Assembly: GCA_020137815.1 (NCBI GenBank)
Contig: CM035352.1
Coordinates: 393,675-457,674 of the forward strand
DNA length: 64,000 nt
Direction: 5' to 3'
Source of the DNA: Hormiphora californensis
Lineage: Eukaryota > Ctenophora > Tentaculata > Cydippida > Pleurobrachiidae
Part shown: positions 51,056 through 62,935 of the stretch, one piece after another
Numbering within the stretch: the stretch's first letter is position 1
Layout: the number at the start of each line of letters is the position of its first letter
Notes under the pieces: generated by a model
The model's database searches: none
What the model saw: only the letters and a program-made list of their open reading frames with translations
Told to the model about the DNA's origin: nothing
Program-made: the position numbers and the translations under genes

Positions 51056-51827
51056 ACTCTCTTTCACTGTCTTATTCCATTATTTTCACCTCTTATAATC
51101 CCTGATCCCGGGCAGCAGCAAAGGTGTAAGTGGGTCACCTTTCCCGCCAACTAATTTCAATTAGTTTTTGGCTTAATTTAGGTCCCTTTTTGGTTTCTAA
51201 TCGCAGCATGACATTATTCCATGATGTAATATTGTCGAAATGATGCGTTATATGAGAAACGATACGAATTTCTGTGAAAATCGTATTTTAGACGTCAGAA
51301 TGACGTCATTTGACGTGATTAGTGACGTCGTAACGACGTAATTGCATCACGATATATTTTTAATCAATACCCCAAAGGAGCTTGTAAAGTTTCATTGACC
51401 ACAGTGGTCAGGAAAGGGAGTTTTTGCTCGAAAAACTTTCAATTTACTGATTTTTTCGTCAAATTTTTGACTTCCGACGCGATTTAAGGGCTCAAAATGA
51501 TAAGCTACGAAAATTAACTATATGGTATCTGAAAGTTCAGACGATTTGCCGGTAACGATTTTTCGTCAAATCAGAAATCGGAACACGTCTTCAGGGTGCT
51601 AGAGGCGTTTGAAAAAAGTTAGTCGGTCTTGCGCAATGACGTCACTCGTGACGTCATTGCGCGCGTCATAGGTAAGATGGAGAGTCGCCACCCAGATGGG
51701 TACATGCACGAGACAATTATCTGTCGAATGCCGTTTGGTTTAAGGTCGTACGATGTCTGGTTCGTCTCAAACTGGGACCAAACGGAAGGTAACAAAGCGT
51801 CTATACATCTATATATATATGTATGTA

Positions 51828-53387
51828 CAGGGTGTCCCATATATTCTGTGGGTCGGTTGGCGAGCTGTCACGCAAAAACGGTGATAGTTGTGTGAAAACA
51901 AACTACGGGAGTGTGCTGGATTAATTCCTTCCTAACTGATGGCTTTGTTTTTAAATTAAATTTCAAAAGTTCATTTTTCATGAATGAACATTCCTGTCAT
52001 TCATTCGTGAATTCTGAAATATTGTTTACCTTGAGTAAAAAACTTTTCTTTGGCTCGAAATTATCTTTCCAATGAGCACCATAAAAATCAAATTGAAGCA
52101 CCGGATCGCATGGCAGGTGAGAAAATGCAAATGCATGATTTTGGCCATTCCTGCGACTTTCAATCAGCTGTATCACCGCTACTTTCAGTTCAATCCTTTT
52201 AAAAGTTTGGGTGAACATTGGTGAAGATAAGATCTTGCTCACAAGAAAAATCAAGGTCAAAACTCAAAGTTCATTTTTCATTTTGGTAGTTCATTCCACT
52301 CATTCAGGAACAAACATCCCTAAAGTGACGAAAAGGTTTGGGTTTTGTTTGGCCCATGTCCTGAAACGACAGAGAGGTGTAAAAACGTGTTTCCGGGCTA
52401 GTTAGTGGGTGTCCATGTGATCATTATGATATCTGACACCTGTGCTGAGCCATAATTAAGAGATTTTCTCAAATTCAAGCATGGGATACGAGTATTCTGC
52501 GATTGGTATCGTGCACCAATAACAAGAGATCCCATAGCACCTCAAAAATTATGATTAGCTAAATGAAATGAGTTGATTCACGCTTGAAAATGTTCGTTTA
52601 GTCCGAATTTGCATTGGTTTTAATCTTTTCAATCGTAAATCAACTCATTTTTAGCTAATCATAATTTTTGAGGTGCTATGGGATCTCTTGTTATTGGTGC
52701 ACGATACCAATCGCAGAATACTCGTATCCCATGCTTGAATTTGAGAAAATCTCTTAATTATGGCTCAGCAAAGGTGTCAGATATCATAATGATCACATGG
52801 ACACCCACTAACTAGCCCGGAAACACGTTTTTACACCTCTCTGTCGTTTCAGGACATGGGCCAAACAAAACCCAAACCTTTTCGTCACTTTAGGGATGTT
52901 TGTTCCTGAATGAGTGGAATGAACTACCAAAAATGAAAAATGAACTTTGAGTTTTGACCTTGATTTTTCTTGTGAGCAAAGATCTTATCTTCACCAATGT
53001 TCACCCAAACTTTTAAAAGGATTGAACTGAAAGTAGCGGTGATACAGCTGATTGAAAGTCGCAGGAATGGCCAAAATCAATGCATTTGCATTTTCTCACC
53101 TGCCATGCGATCCGGTGCTTCAATTTGATTTTATGGTGCTCATTGGAAAGATAATTTCGAGCCAAAGAAAAGTTTTTTACTCAAGGTAAACAATATTTCA
53201 GAATTCACGAATGAATGACAGGAATGTTCATTCATGAAAAATGAACTTTTGAAATTTAATTTAAAAACAAAGCCATCAGTTAGGAAGGAATTAATCCAGC
53301 ACACTCCCGTAGTTTGTTTTCACACAACTATCACCGTTTTTGCGTGACAGCTCGCCAACCGACCCACAGAATATATGGGACACCCTG
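51828..53387. mobile_element. 1.56-kb foldback element, mariner-like ends
   Basis: Left arm 51828 to about 52577 and right arm about 52638 to 53387 are reverse complements over some 750 bp with few differences. The loop is about 60 nt. The ends CAGGGTGTCCCATATATTCT are flanked by TA on both sides (51826-51827, 53388-53389), which suits Tc1/mariner-type insertion at TA. No transposase is encoded. Confidence 0.85.
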
Positions 53388-53879
53388 TATATATGTATCA
53401 ACCTAGTTATCCCCACACTGAATTTTCTGTTTTGGGGGTGGTGTTATAACTTTTGAACAAAATTAGTTAGCCACTTGAAATTTTTACCATCGATAGATGT
53501 CTACAAGAAGCTTCTAAGTACAAAATTTCAGCTCCCTAGCTCTTCCGGTTCGGGAGTTATGGCATGTCAAAAAGTGCCAAAATGGGCTAAAAGTATGAAA
53601 TAACTATATATACGCTGTGAGCAAGCGGGCCGTTTTTGGGGGAAATTTTTTTCGGGGGATGGATGGGGTCACCTTTGCGCTTGCCAGCGCAGTGATAGAG
53701 GAGTATGTTGGAGGGCACACAAAACAAGGACAACCACAGTAACACTACCAAATAAGGAATAAAGACGGTGGAAACCTGATGTTACACAAAATGCAATTGT
53801 ATACAGAGCACAAGCTACAAAGATTCAGGAAACATATGAGACACCACTCCTACACTCGCTAGAAGCAGAATCAAGCATA

Positions 53880-54083
53880 TCGATATATCTCGCATCTATA
53901 TGCGCGCAGTCTATAGCGTTGCTCGCGTCGAGCTATCTCGCGCAGTCTCTCTCTGATCTCGAGTATATCTATATATATAGCTGCTCTCTGTTATCTCGCG
54001 CTATCTAGCGATCTGTCTCTCTCCCTATCGATCTCTCTATCTGATATCTCTCTCTCTCTCTCTATACTATATCTCTCTCCTAC

Positions 54084-54114
<31 letters not shown>

Positions 54115-54115
54115 G
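53880..54115. repeat. Degenerate (TC)n with TCGCG words
   Basis: Starts as CTATCTCGCG mixtures and ends in clean (TC)n. The left part looks like an error-prone simple repeat. From 54116 to 54400 nothing recognisable. Confidence 0.75.
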
Positions 54116-54639
54116 CCTGCAGTAATTACACGATTATAATGACCACGTGAGCAGCCTGTATATGGCATGATCCAATAATTGCAGTCCTCAGTACACATCC
54201 CCTAACGAATATGTCCTTCTAACCTGTAGCGAAGAAACAGATAATTAATTAATTATATTGATTTATTAGTTTTTAGTTAGAATTGTTAGATAGAATGTAT
54301 TGTTTGGGATTGGAACTAGTAGGTTAGCAGATATCTCTTCACGCACTTTCCTCGCAATACCAGCTCAATGTCTTGGAAGTAATTGCAATCAAATAACGTA
54401 GTTTATGTTGTGTGTGTGGGTGTCAATATAGTACTGCTGCTCTCCTCCCTCTCTCTTTCTATACCCTCTCTTTCTCTGTCCTGCTCTCTCTCTCTCTCTC
54501 TCGTCTCTCTCGTATCTCTCGTCGAGTCCACTACACGCACCACTCCACACATGGGGCGGTTGAGGGTCCATGGGGGGGAAAGAGGGTTTAAATCCCCCGA
54601 GCACGGATCCTGTTGGATCTGAGGGCCCGGAGGGCCTGC

Positions 54640-57600
54640 GGAGTAAAGGTAGGTAGAACAATGTACAAAGGGGTAGGTTGAACAATGTACATATAGGTTA
54701 AGGTAAGGAAAAATAAAATAGGGGAAGTAAAGCTCATGGTGGCAGAGCAAAAGACCTCTTAAACTATCTGGAAAGAAGCTCAGCTTGCTGGAACGGAATC
54801 TAAGAAGAGTCAACCTATCAGGAACAAAACGTCTGGAACAAAACTTCTGGAACGGAATCTAAGGCAGTCTAAGAGCAAGCAGGAACGGGTGAAACGGTAA
54901 AAAACTAATACAAATATACATCTAGTGGGGTTACAGGAGGCTAATTACATGTCGAGAACTTTCCGGAGCGTGTTCATCGAGTTAAAGAGGACTGACTTTT
55001 GGAGCTGTGAGGGGTAGATTTGGCGGGTTATAGCAGTCAGGTACTTCTCCAGTCGGGGGCTGACTCCGCCAAGAGCTCCAATCACGATAGGGATGACCGT
55101 GGCCTTTTTAAGTTCCCAAATTCGTGTGAGCTCCCTCCGTAGTTCATGGTACTTCTCGATCTTCTCCATCTCCCTGTCCGAGACTGACCTGTCTTTTGGT
55201 ACAGCGACGTCGATCAGTAGCGCCTCCTTCTTTGATTTGTCTAGAAGGACCAGGTCAGGTTTACATGCCTCGATGGGGTTGTCCGTCTGTATGTGGAAGT
55301 CCCATAGGATCTTGTAGTTCTCATTCTCGAGCACTTTCTCTGCATAGTGGCTCCACCACTTTGATTCAGCAGGAAATCCGTAGTCCTTGCACATTCCCCA
55401 GTGTAGGGCGGCAGCTACTCGATCGTGTCTGAGCTTATAGTCTCCGTTGGCAAGTTTCGTGCATCCGTTTAGGATGTGTTCCACCGACTCGTTGTGTTGG
55501 TTACAGATACGGCACTTCTCAGTCACTCCTTGCTCTTTCTCGATAGCAGCCTTCAGCCAGTTTGTGCGAATGGCTTGATCCTGGGCAGCAAATACATCGG
55601 CTTCGGTGTATCTGCTGAGGCTCTCTTTGTTGAGCCAGGCCCAGGTCGCATCAGGGTCGCATCCCCCTTCTTCCAGTTGCTTCAGGAATCTTCCATGTAG
55701 GACTTTGTTTTTCCATTTCTCTACAAGTTCCGTCTGTAATCTTTCTTTCAGGGCTCCTGAGTCTTCTGGAGGTTTAGTTAGCATATCTTCATTTTGCATC
55801 GCCGTGTGGAGGGCACGTATCTTGGGGTCCGTAGAATTACTGAAGAATGTCACGAGTCCTGTCTCTTCCTTCACAATGACATCTTCAATCCGTTGGAGGC
55901 CCCTTCCTCCCAACTTCCTGTTAACATACAGTCGATCAATGTCGCTGTTGCTCTTGATTACCCCTCTTCTCAGATGGCGTCGGGTAATACTATCTAGTCC
56001 TTTGGCTTCGGAAGTAGTCCAGTCCAGTATTCCGGCACCGTAACGTATCACTGGTACTGCCCATGTGTTGATCGCAGCAATGAGGTTCTTGCCGGACAGG
56101 TTCGAGGACAGTAGTTTCTTGACTCTCCGGATATACTCGGTTTTAACCTTTGCCTTCATTTCTTGGTGGAGAATACGATCAACCTCCAAGATACCGAGGT
56201 ACTTATATCCTCCGTCTTCCACTTCAGGTATTATCTGTCCACTGGGTAGTTCTATTCCTTGCATGTGTTTTCTGACTCCATTCACGATATCCAGTGATCC
56301 GCACTTGGAAATACCAAAGGACATGTTGATGTCAGTGCTGAATTTCTCGGTAACTTCTAGGAGCTGCTGGAGGTCTTCTCTTGAACTCGAGTAGAGTTTC
56401 AAGTCGTCCATATAAAGCCGATGGTTAATATCTACACCTGTATGTGGAGCTTCTGGATTAGGTATAGAATAGCCTCTTCCTTCACTAGTGAGGAGCAGGG
56501 ACAAGGGGATCAGTCCAACAATAAAGTGTATTGGGGAGACAGCGTCTCCTTGGAAGAGGCCTCTCTTGATGTGTATTTTCCCTAAAGCTGAGCCAGATTG
56601 GACAACATTGACAACACATTGCTGGAATGATGACTCGAACAGCCTAATTATCTGAGGGTTTATCTTGCACATCTCCATAGACTTCAGGATCCAGGAGTGC
56701 GGGATCGAGTCGTACGCCTTCTGGTAGTCGATGAAGGCCATATACAAGGAAGGACTTTGAGCGTTTGCAATGACGTAGGATGAGTTTGTCAATTGCTAGT
56801 TGTTCTTTACATCCTCGGCTCTTTTTGCGGCACCCCTTCTGTTCTTCCGGAAAGAGTTTGTTTACATCGAGGTGTTGGTATATGTCTTCTGATAATATTC
56901 CTGTGTATAGTTTCCAGAGGTTGGGGAGGCAGGTTATGGGCCTAAAGTTCCCCGGGTTGGACGTTCCCTTCTTGGGGTCTTTAATTATGAGAAATGTCCT
57001 ACCTTCAGTCATCCACGCAGGAACTTGACTCGTAGCGAGGCTTTCATTGAGAAGCTCAGCTATCCGTCCATGGAGGCAAGTCGTGTGTTTAATCCAGAAG
57101 GCGTGGAGACCATCTATGCCTGGGGATGACCAGTTGGTCATTCCTTTCACTCGAGCTGCTACTCTTTCCGTGGTGATCTGAAACTCTTCCTGTTGGTTGA
57201 CCGTTTCAAAGTTCTCCTGGACTCCCTCCAACCATTCTGCTTCAGTGTTATGGCCAGCTTCGTTTTCCCATATGTTTTTCCAGAAGTTCAGTGTCCTGGT
57301 TTCGCCTTCTGGGTCACAATTAACTGGCGTGGGGTCCGATCCACCTTTCTCCAACTTCCGGTAAAAGTTTCGTTGGTTGTTCTGGAACAGGTTGTTATCA
57401 ATGAAAGTCTTCTGTTTCTTCTTGTATCTCCTAATCTTCCCTGCCTTTGCAAGTAGTCGTTGCTTGACCTCCTCTATTACTTGCTTATACCCCTTCTTCG
57501 GCAGAAGTGGATACCTTCTGTATATCATATCTACAGTTTGGAACTTCTGGGTAGTTCCCCTGCTCTCCGCCTGTCTTTCTAGAACCACCCCTCTCTTTAC

Positions 57601-57708
57601 ACACAGACGTGCCCACACAAAATGTCTCACTACCGTCTTCAAGTAGAGAGAAACGTTGTGAAACCTAATTTCACTATACTCACTACTCAGTGAAATTAGG
57701 TTAAACAC
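54640..57708 (-). pseudogene. LINE with RT and C-terminal restriction-like endonuclease, frameshifted
   Basis: Two minus-strand frames, 57708-56644 and 56792-54945, form one ORF interrupted by a one-base shift near 56741-56757 (just before AFIDYQKAYDS, RT motif A). The first frame has SSPGIDGLHAFWIKH and FRPITCLPNLWKLYTGIL. The second has RGLFQGDAVSPIHFIV (motif B), LYMDDLKLYS (catalytic YMDD), a CCHC knuckle (CRICNQHNESVEHILNGC) and KPDLVLLDKSKKEALLIDVA, the PD-(D/E)XK-type motif of R2/NeSL-like elements. N-terminal DNA-binding fingers are missing. The 5' end lies about 15 bp inside an intron of the acetoacetyl-CoA synthetase gene, on the same strand. A 12-bp inverted repeat (CCTAATTTCACT / AGTGAAATTAGG) marks the junction. 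3' UTR to about 54640. Confidence 0.88.
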
Positions 57709-57722
57709 AGTGTATTACTCAC

Positions 57723-59721
57723 CCCTGTACTGTGAACCATACATTTGGGTGGTCCAGTAGTGCCACTACTGAACATCAAATAGAGAGGATGGTTGAAGGG
57801 GAGTTGCTCAAATGAAACATTGTCCACAGTACACCCCGAGAGAAACTCTGACAGCATACAACTCCGGGGAATAGAACCCAGGTCAACTTTATCCGACAGG
57901 TTTCCATGCACCACAACCTGGGACACGTTGGGCAGCGCTGAAAAGATTGCGATCTGAGAGGATGATATATTCCGGCGTGATCTTGCCTACAGTGTGCAGG
58001 TAAAATAACATACTATTTGGAGGGTGGCGTGATCTGCTATGTTTGTTATGAGATGTCTACACACATTACCATTAACAACTTTCTGGAGTTTTTCAAGCTG
58101 GTCATGTTTCTTTCCATTATACATTACAGCTTCCACCGCGAACAGAATCTTCGGGTTGACCTGGCTGAACCGTCCCACAACTCCCTGAGGGGTGATGACA
58201 TTAAAAACTAACGCACTATGTAACATGATTACTAACACACTATGTAACATGGTGACACACACACACTATGTAACATGGTGACACACACACTATGTAACAT
58301 GATTACTAACACACTATGTAACATGGTGACACACACACTATGTAACATGGTGACACACACAATATGTAACATGGTGACACACACAATATGTAACATGATG
58401 ACACACACAATATGTAACATGATGACTAACACACTATGTAACATGGTGACACACACACTATGTAACATGATGACTAACACACTATGTAACATGGTGACAC
58501 ACACACTATGTAACATGGTGACACACACAATATGTAACATGATGACACACACACTATGTAACATGGTGACACACACAATATGTAACATGGTGACACACAC
58601 ACTATGTAACATGATGACACACTATGTAGCAAGTAGTACTGGGCATGTAATTAGTGACCTACCGTGACACCGAAGTCTGGGGAGGTTGAGCTCCAAATGG
58701 CACCGATTGATGAGGCGGCCAACATTCCAGTCACAGCTAATTCATCGTTAGGTAGATAACCTGATAGCGGGGTTTATATTAGGAAGATATTAACTAGACG
58801 GGGTCGGGTTGGGGTTAGGGCTCGGGATCTCTTATCCGATAAACTTTGGTTAATTAAGACGGTTGAGTGGTTTAATGGATAGAGCCATCTTAGTGTAGGG
58901 TGTTTTTTTGTCAGCGTGAACCTTCTAACAAGCCTCAAGGAGGGTAGATCATTATCACGGGGAGGACACAAAAAAGAGGGTAGATCGTTATCACGCCCCC
59001 GGTTGGTGGGGTTCTGTAGGGAAGAGATAAGTCACCTACCAGCAACACAGTCTCCCTTTTCAACACCAGCTTTCCGAAGGGCCTCTGCTAGAATTGCCAC
59101 CTTTTTATACAACTCTTTATATGTAACTCTCTTGGTTTCCCGTGCCTCCCCTGCACATACCAAAGCAGTCTTATTGTCTTTAAATTTGAGAAGATTCTCG
59201 GCGAAATTCAGTCGGCAGCCCCTGAACCATTCTGGGATGGAATCAATACGCTTCGTCGTGTCTACAACCTGGTAATGGTGTGAATTGATTCACTCTTTAA
59301 TAATTTCATAGTTTCCTATGTTCACGCCCGTTGGGTGGGTGGGTGTATTGTTAATAATTGATTGTCTCAGTTTTTCAACTTCTATCAACTAAGTTCTTGT
59401 TTTGTCATGGTGATCTACAATATATTATGTATTATACCTGATTGTACAGTTTAGAGTATCGGATTCCAGTGAAGTTGAACACCTCCTCCCAGAAAAGATC
59501 GTAGTGGCTGACAGACCAAGTATACAACTCTGGGTAGTTCCCTTGGAAAATAGTGCTGGTTAATGAATCATGTAGATCTCAATGATAATGATATAACAAC
59601 GACCAATCTACTCACTTAAACTCAGACCATATTTCCGGTTAACGATATCACGGAACACCTCCAAATTACATTTCCCCTCAAGTTTACGTTTCCATAGCGC
59701 CTTTCGGTCAATAGAAGACAT
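57723..59721 (-). pseudogene. AACS: Acetoacetyl-CoA synthetase, first six exons only
   Basis: Exons on the minus strand: 59721-59618, 59541-59438, 59268-59040, 58760-58663, 58184-58070, 57986-57723, about 304 residues. The enzyme activates acetoacetate with ATP and CoA in the cytosol. N-terminal hallmarks are YPELYTWSVSHYDLFWEEVF and WFRGCRLNFAENLLKF. Then come [20 protein letters not shown] and the AMP-binding P-loop LMFSSGTTGPPKCMVHS. Family members have about 650-670 residues, so more than half (adenylation core and C-terminal lid) is missing. After the last donor (57722) the sequence runs into a LINE, and no further synthetase exon is seen down to the Kelch gene. Either the gene was cut by rearrangement or insertion, or the assembly is joined wrongly. 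Confidence 0.82.
58205..58625. repeat. 23-24-bp minisatellite in AACS intron 4
   Basis: About eighteen copies of TATGTAACATGGTGACACAC with CAC/TAAC variants. Both strands give meaningless open frames. Confidence 0.95.
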
Positions 59722-60003
59722 ACCCCTAGACCCTAGCAGGGCAGAATATAATTCAATGTTCTACAACTCATACTTTGTGACACGCCGACATTGTTCTAGA
59801 ATATGGGTGAATATAATTCACTGAATAAAATCAGTTAAATATATTAGGACGGGGACATGCACAATAACACGGAGCTTTGTTTATAGTTTCGCAAGAACTT
59901 TCCGGGTCCTACCAGGACAATACCGTCTAGGTATGTGCGGTATTATAAACTCCCCAAATTAGATTTCAACGCAGTGTTTGTTTAGCTCAATTCCACTGAC
60001 ATT
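59722..60003. promoter_or_regulatory. Bidirectional 5' region of AACS and the metalloprotease
   Basis: 282 bp separate the divergent start codons at 59721 (minus) and 60004 (plus). TATTATAAAC at about 59941-59950 could serve as a TATA-like element for the plus-strand gene. This is a weak call. Confidence 0.4.
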
Positions 60004-61296
60004 ATGTTGCTTGTGTTTCTCCTGCTGCTACTAGGCCTGGCCCGGGGGAGAGTCCTAATGAGGAGGTCCATTGGGGAGGGACTGGATGTAGTATTCGAGG
60101 ATAGTCCTCCACCATCGTTTAGCGAGTTTGAGGGACTTAGTTCCAGTTCAGTGCCACCACAACCACTGGGGTATGTAAGAAGACAGGGTCGTGCCACTAA
60201 GACTCACTCGTGTTCAAGGGTACGGGGAGTCCCCTCCAACCTACGGAGCAGGTCTGTAATGTACCCTAACGGTCTAACCAACTTCTATTCTAAGTACACA
60301 GAGGCGTATGGCATCCCAGTAATATCTTCCAGTAGGGTTAGTGACGATGCACTGAAAAGAGCGTGTTACACACTCCGCTTCACCATGGCCGACCACTCCG
60401 GGATAAGACAGAGTTTCTTCTCCTTCTCTGGACGTGTGGGTATCATGGCCACCTCCGAGGTTACCACGGATATTCCTGAGCACAGCTGGCTGGACCCCTA
60501 TTTCTGGGATGCTAGAGCCCGTGGATTGGGGGCTACTGAAGACTACCCTATATCTACTGGGGCTGAGGAGAACGTGCTATGCTATGAGAACGATTCTTAC
60601 AGGATTGAGGATATCTTCCTTCATGAGTTCGCACATGGAGTTCACCTTCTTGGAGCTAAGTACGCTATATCGGGATGGGACAGTAGACTGCAGTCCTACT
60701 ATTATAGTGCACGCAGTAGTGGACTATGGTACAACACATATGCAATGGACACGTACAAAGAATACTTTGCTGAGGGAGTACAAAGCTACTTCAACTGTAA
60801 CGCCTATGCAAACCCTCCCAATGGTATCCACAATCACGTTGACACGAGGGAGAAACTGAGGACGTATGATCCCTCTCTGTACAGACTAGTTGCTGAGGTG
60901 TTCCCCTGTGGTAACGAATACATTAACCGGTGTGAGAAATCCCGTGCACGTGAGGCGGCTCAGCGGCTCAAGATGAACTGTAACGAGGGAGATGGAGAAG
61001 ATGAGGACGGGGAGACTGATGATGGGGATGATGGAGATGATGGTAGGCCGAAACCGCCTGTTAACTGTGACGATTTGAACGCAAACTGTGGCTACTGGGC
61101 TGGACAGAACTTTTGTACTAATTCTCAGTACGCTGATTTCATGTCCACGAATTGCAAAAAGAGTTGTGGAAAGTGTTCTAACAACTGCAAAGATGGCAAC
61201 GCCAACTGTTCAAGCTGGCGAAATAAGGGCTACTGTAGCGGTAAATATGCCGAGTATATGGCAAAGAACTGTAAGAAGAGTTGCAATAAGTGTTAA
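60004..61296 (+). CDS. Secreted HExxH metalloprotease with two ShKT domains, intronless
   Basis: 430 residues. Signal peptide at 1-16 (LLVFLLLLLGLARG). After a Ser/Pro-rich pro-like region the catalytic domain (about 85-310) has HEFAHGVH at 207-214, with the zinc-binding His pair and catalytic Glu. KEYFAEGVQSYF at 252-263 offers the third ligand Glu. This arrangement, with GLW before EYFAE, resembles the gluzincin-like fold family that includes the M34-type (lethal-factor-like) domain; assignment at family level is tentative. An acidic linker (330-350) leads to two ShKT domains (355-391 and 395-430), each with six Cys. Likely an extracellular protease whose ShKT modules direct binding. No introns, unlike its neighbours. 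No transfer from bacteria can be shown from the sequence alone. Confidence 0.85.
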   Translation: MLLVFLLLLLGLARGRVLMRRSIGEGLDVVFEDSPPPSFSEFEGLSSSSVPPQPLGYVRRQGRATKTHSCSRVRGVPSNLRSRSVMYPNGLTNFYSKYTEAYGIPVISSSRVSDDALKRACYTLRFTMADHSGIRQSFFSFSGRVGIMATSEVTTDIPEHSWLDPYFWDARARGLGATEDYPISTGAEENVLCYENDSYRIEDIFLHEFAHGVHLLGAKYAISGWDSRLQSYYYSARSSGLWYNTYAMDTYKEYFAEGVQSYFNCNAYANPPNGIHNHVDTREKLRTYDPSLYRLVAEVFPCGNEYINRCEKSRAREAAQRLKMNCNEGDGEDEDGETDDGDDGDDGRPKPPVNCDDLNANCGYWAGQNFCTNSQYADFMSTNCKKSCGKCSNNCKDGNANCSSWRNKGYCSGKYAEYMAKNCKKSCNKC

Positions 61297-61357
61297 GAGA
61301 TTGTAGTCAAAGTTCGATCGGGGAGGCCCGATGCAAAGAGCCCTTTTATAAAGCAAC

Positions 61358-61363
61358 AATAAA
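61358..61363 (+). terminator. Poly-A signal of the metalloprotease gene
   Basis: AATAAA lies 62 bp after the stop codon. The downstream region 61364-62682 shows no gene. It includes low-complexity TTTCTCTCTC near 61865-61890 and GAGGGGAGTCAATAGGG repeats at about 61930-62095. Confidence 0.6.
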
Positions 61364-62682
61364 ACTCCCGAGTTTAAAAACTGTAATTTTGTCAAAAATA
61401 GGCCATCGATGTAGCAATTATATTATCTTGTAAACAGGCATGATTGTTAATTATAAAGTCATTGAAAAGTATTGAAGCAATAAGAATATTGCACTGTGTA
61501 TCCATCTAAATGCCGTGTTTCCCTGACCACTTTTGATTAGCTAATAATATTAAGAAAACTGACACCTGAGACAACCTTGAAAGAACAGATGGGCTGTATA
61601 ATTAGCCTCGTTATGAGATCTCACGAGCATGTTTTGGGTAGTGAAGGCTTGGTAATGAAATTACCCCATCCGATATTTCTAAACCCTGTATGATCATTCG
61701 GGTGGATGTCTTCGGTATACACCCAGGCAGGGGAAATGGCTGATTACGTTTCACCTAACTTGCAACTGAGGCTGCCAACTTAAACATCATTTCCAGAATT
61801 GAATTGTTGTTTTGACGGCTGTATCCGGAGACAGGTGGTCTATCTGGAAAACGTTTCAGAGAGAAATTTCTCTCTCTTAGTATTTCTATCTATCTCTCTT
61901 TTCTCACGGTCGTGGGAATACCGTAAGAGCTGAGGGGAGTCAATAGGGATAAGAGGGGTGAGGACTGAGGGGAGTCAACAGGGGGAAGGGGGTGTGGAGT
62001 TTGATCTCGCGACCGGAGGTGCCGCTAAGCGGCGCCGTAGGGAGCAAAGTAGGTATGAGCCAGGGATTAGGATTGAGAGGAGTCAATAGGGTGTGAGAGT
62101 TTTTTGTTATATTGCCTGGGCTCTCTAGTAATTAATAAGGGGCCTGCAACGTATGCCACCTGCAGTCTGCACGTGCAATTATTAGAGCAACTTAGAAACC
62201 TCACTCCCAGTTGCAGTTTTGGGTAATGGGTATTGGGTACCAAGGGGAAATTCAATTCTGCACGTGCATTCTTTTACTTTTGTCCTGATGTCTAACTCTT
62301 CAAGCCCAAGCACTATTCGGCAACGGTCATCTGGGTCGGACGAAGGAAGAGGAGAAAATGGGAAAACTTGCTTGGCAAACGTTGCTGGCCCCAGCGCGGG
62401 ATAAGGCAGCGCGGGATAAGGCAGCGCTTTTCAAAAAACTTGCCAAAAAGTGAAAAAATCGTCAAAAAAAGTGAAAAAATGAGCCGATTTTCAATTTAAA
62501 AACGAATGCGCGCGAGAAAAGCTAATGTGGCAGACCACGTTCGCGCGTTACATTTAAATGCATTTTCTGCAGCGCTGGACCCAAAAATTTTTCGTAAATG
62601 AACGCCGCGCACCGCCCCTGCCATGCAGCTCAGTGGGTCCGGAAGATCTGCTGCTGTCAGAGAGGGAAAACGTTAAAATCTG

Positions 62683-62935
62683 GGTGCCTTTCATTGCTAA
62701 CAATTCGACGGGTTAGGGCTATCCGTTAGGGTCTGGTAAGGGTTTGGTTTGGGGTTATCGGTTAGGGCTATCGATTCTCTAACAGATACCGTTTAGTTTA
62801 CTCAAATTGGCCTGTGGCCATGTGGTTGCGTGGCTATAGCCGTTTGAAAAAAGTCGGTCTAAGTGTACTCTTTTGGTAGCGCGCACCTGTAAACACGCTG
62901 CAAGGCACCCAGATTATAATCGCGCCCGTCAGAGA
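62683..62935 (-). mobile_element. MITE carrying telomere-like motifs, copy 2
   Basis: Reverse complement of the 41331-41612 element, with the same ends (ATCTGGGTGCCTT inverted) and TTAGGG words at several places (GGTTAGGGCTATC twice). It abuts the Helitron coding sequence directly. Confidence 0.75.

Larger units (their letters stand above)
50743..53695 (-). mobile_element. TCACTGCG element, third variant, split by a foldback
   Basis: Read on the minus strand it starts at 53695 with TCACTGCGCTGGCAAGCGC and ends at 50743 with a terminal hairpin (50743-51176; arms AGCCAAAAACTAATTGAAAT and its mirror, loop (TC)n). TGACGTCA words occur at about 51290-51340, and TATAGACGCTTTGTTACC follows the internal microsatellite. 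The 1560-bp foldback at 51828-53387 is inserted in that microsatellite. Without it the element would be about 1390 bp. The 3' end lies 24 bp from the Kelch start codon. Confidence 0.75.

Noticed and set aside
58232-58667. Repeat frames on both strands (LHSVCVTM and THTLCNMV patterns)
   Set aside because: Product of the minisatellite in AACS intron 4.
58855-58935. tRNA-like sequence (GAGTGGTTTAATGGATAGAGC)
   Set aside because: Only an A-box-like stretch is visible; no B box or fold supports a tRNA or SINE.
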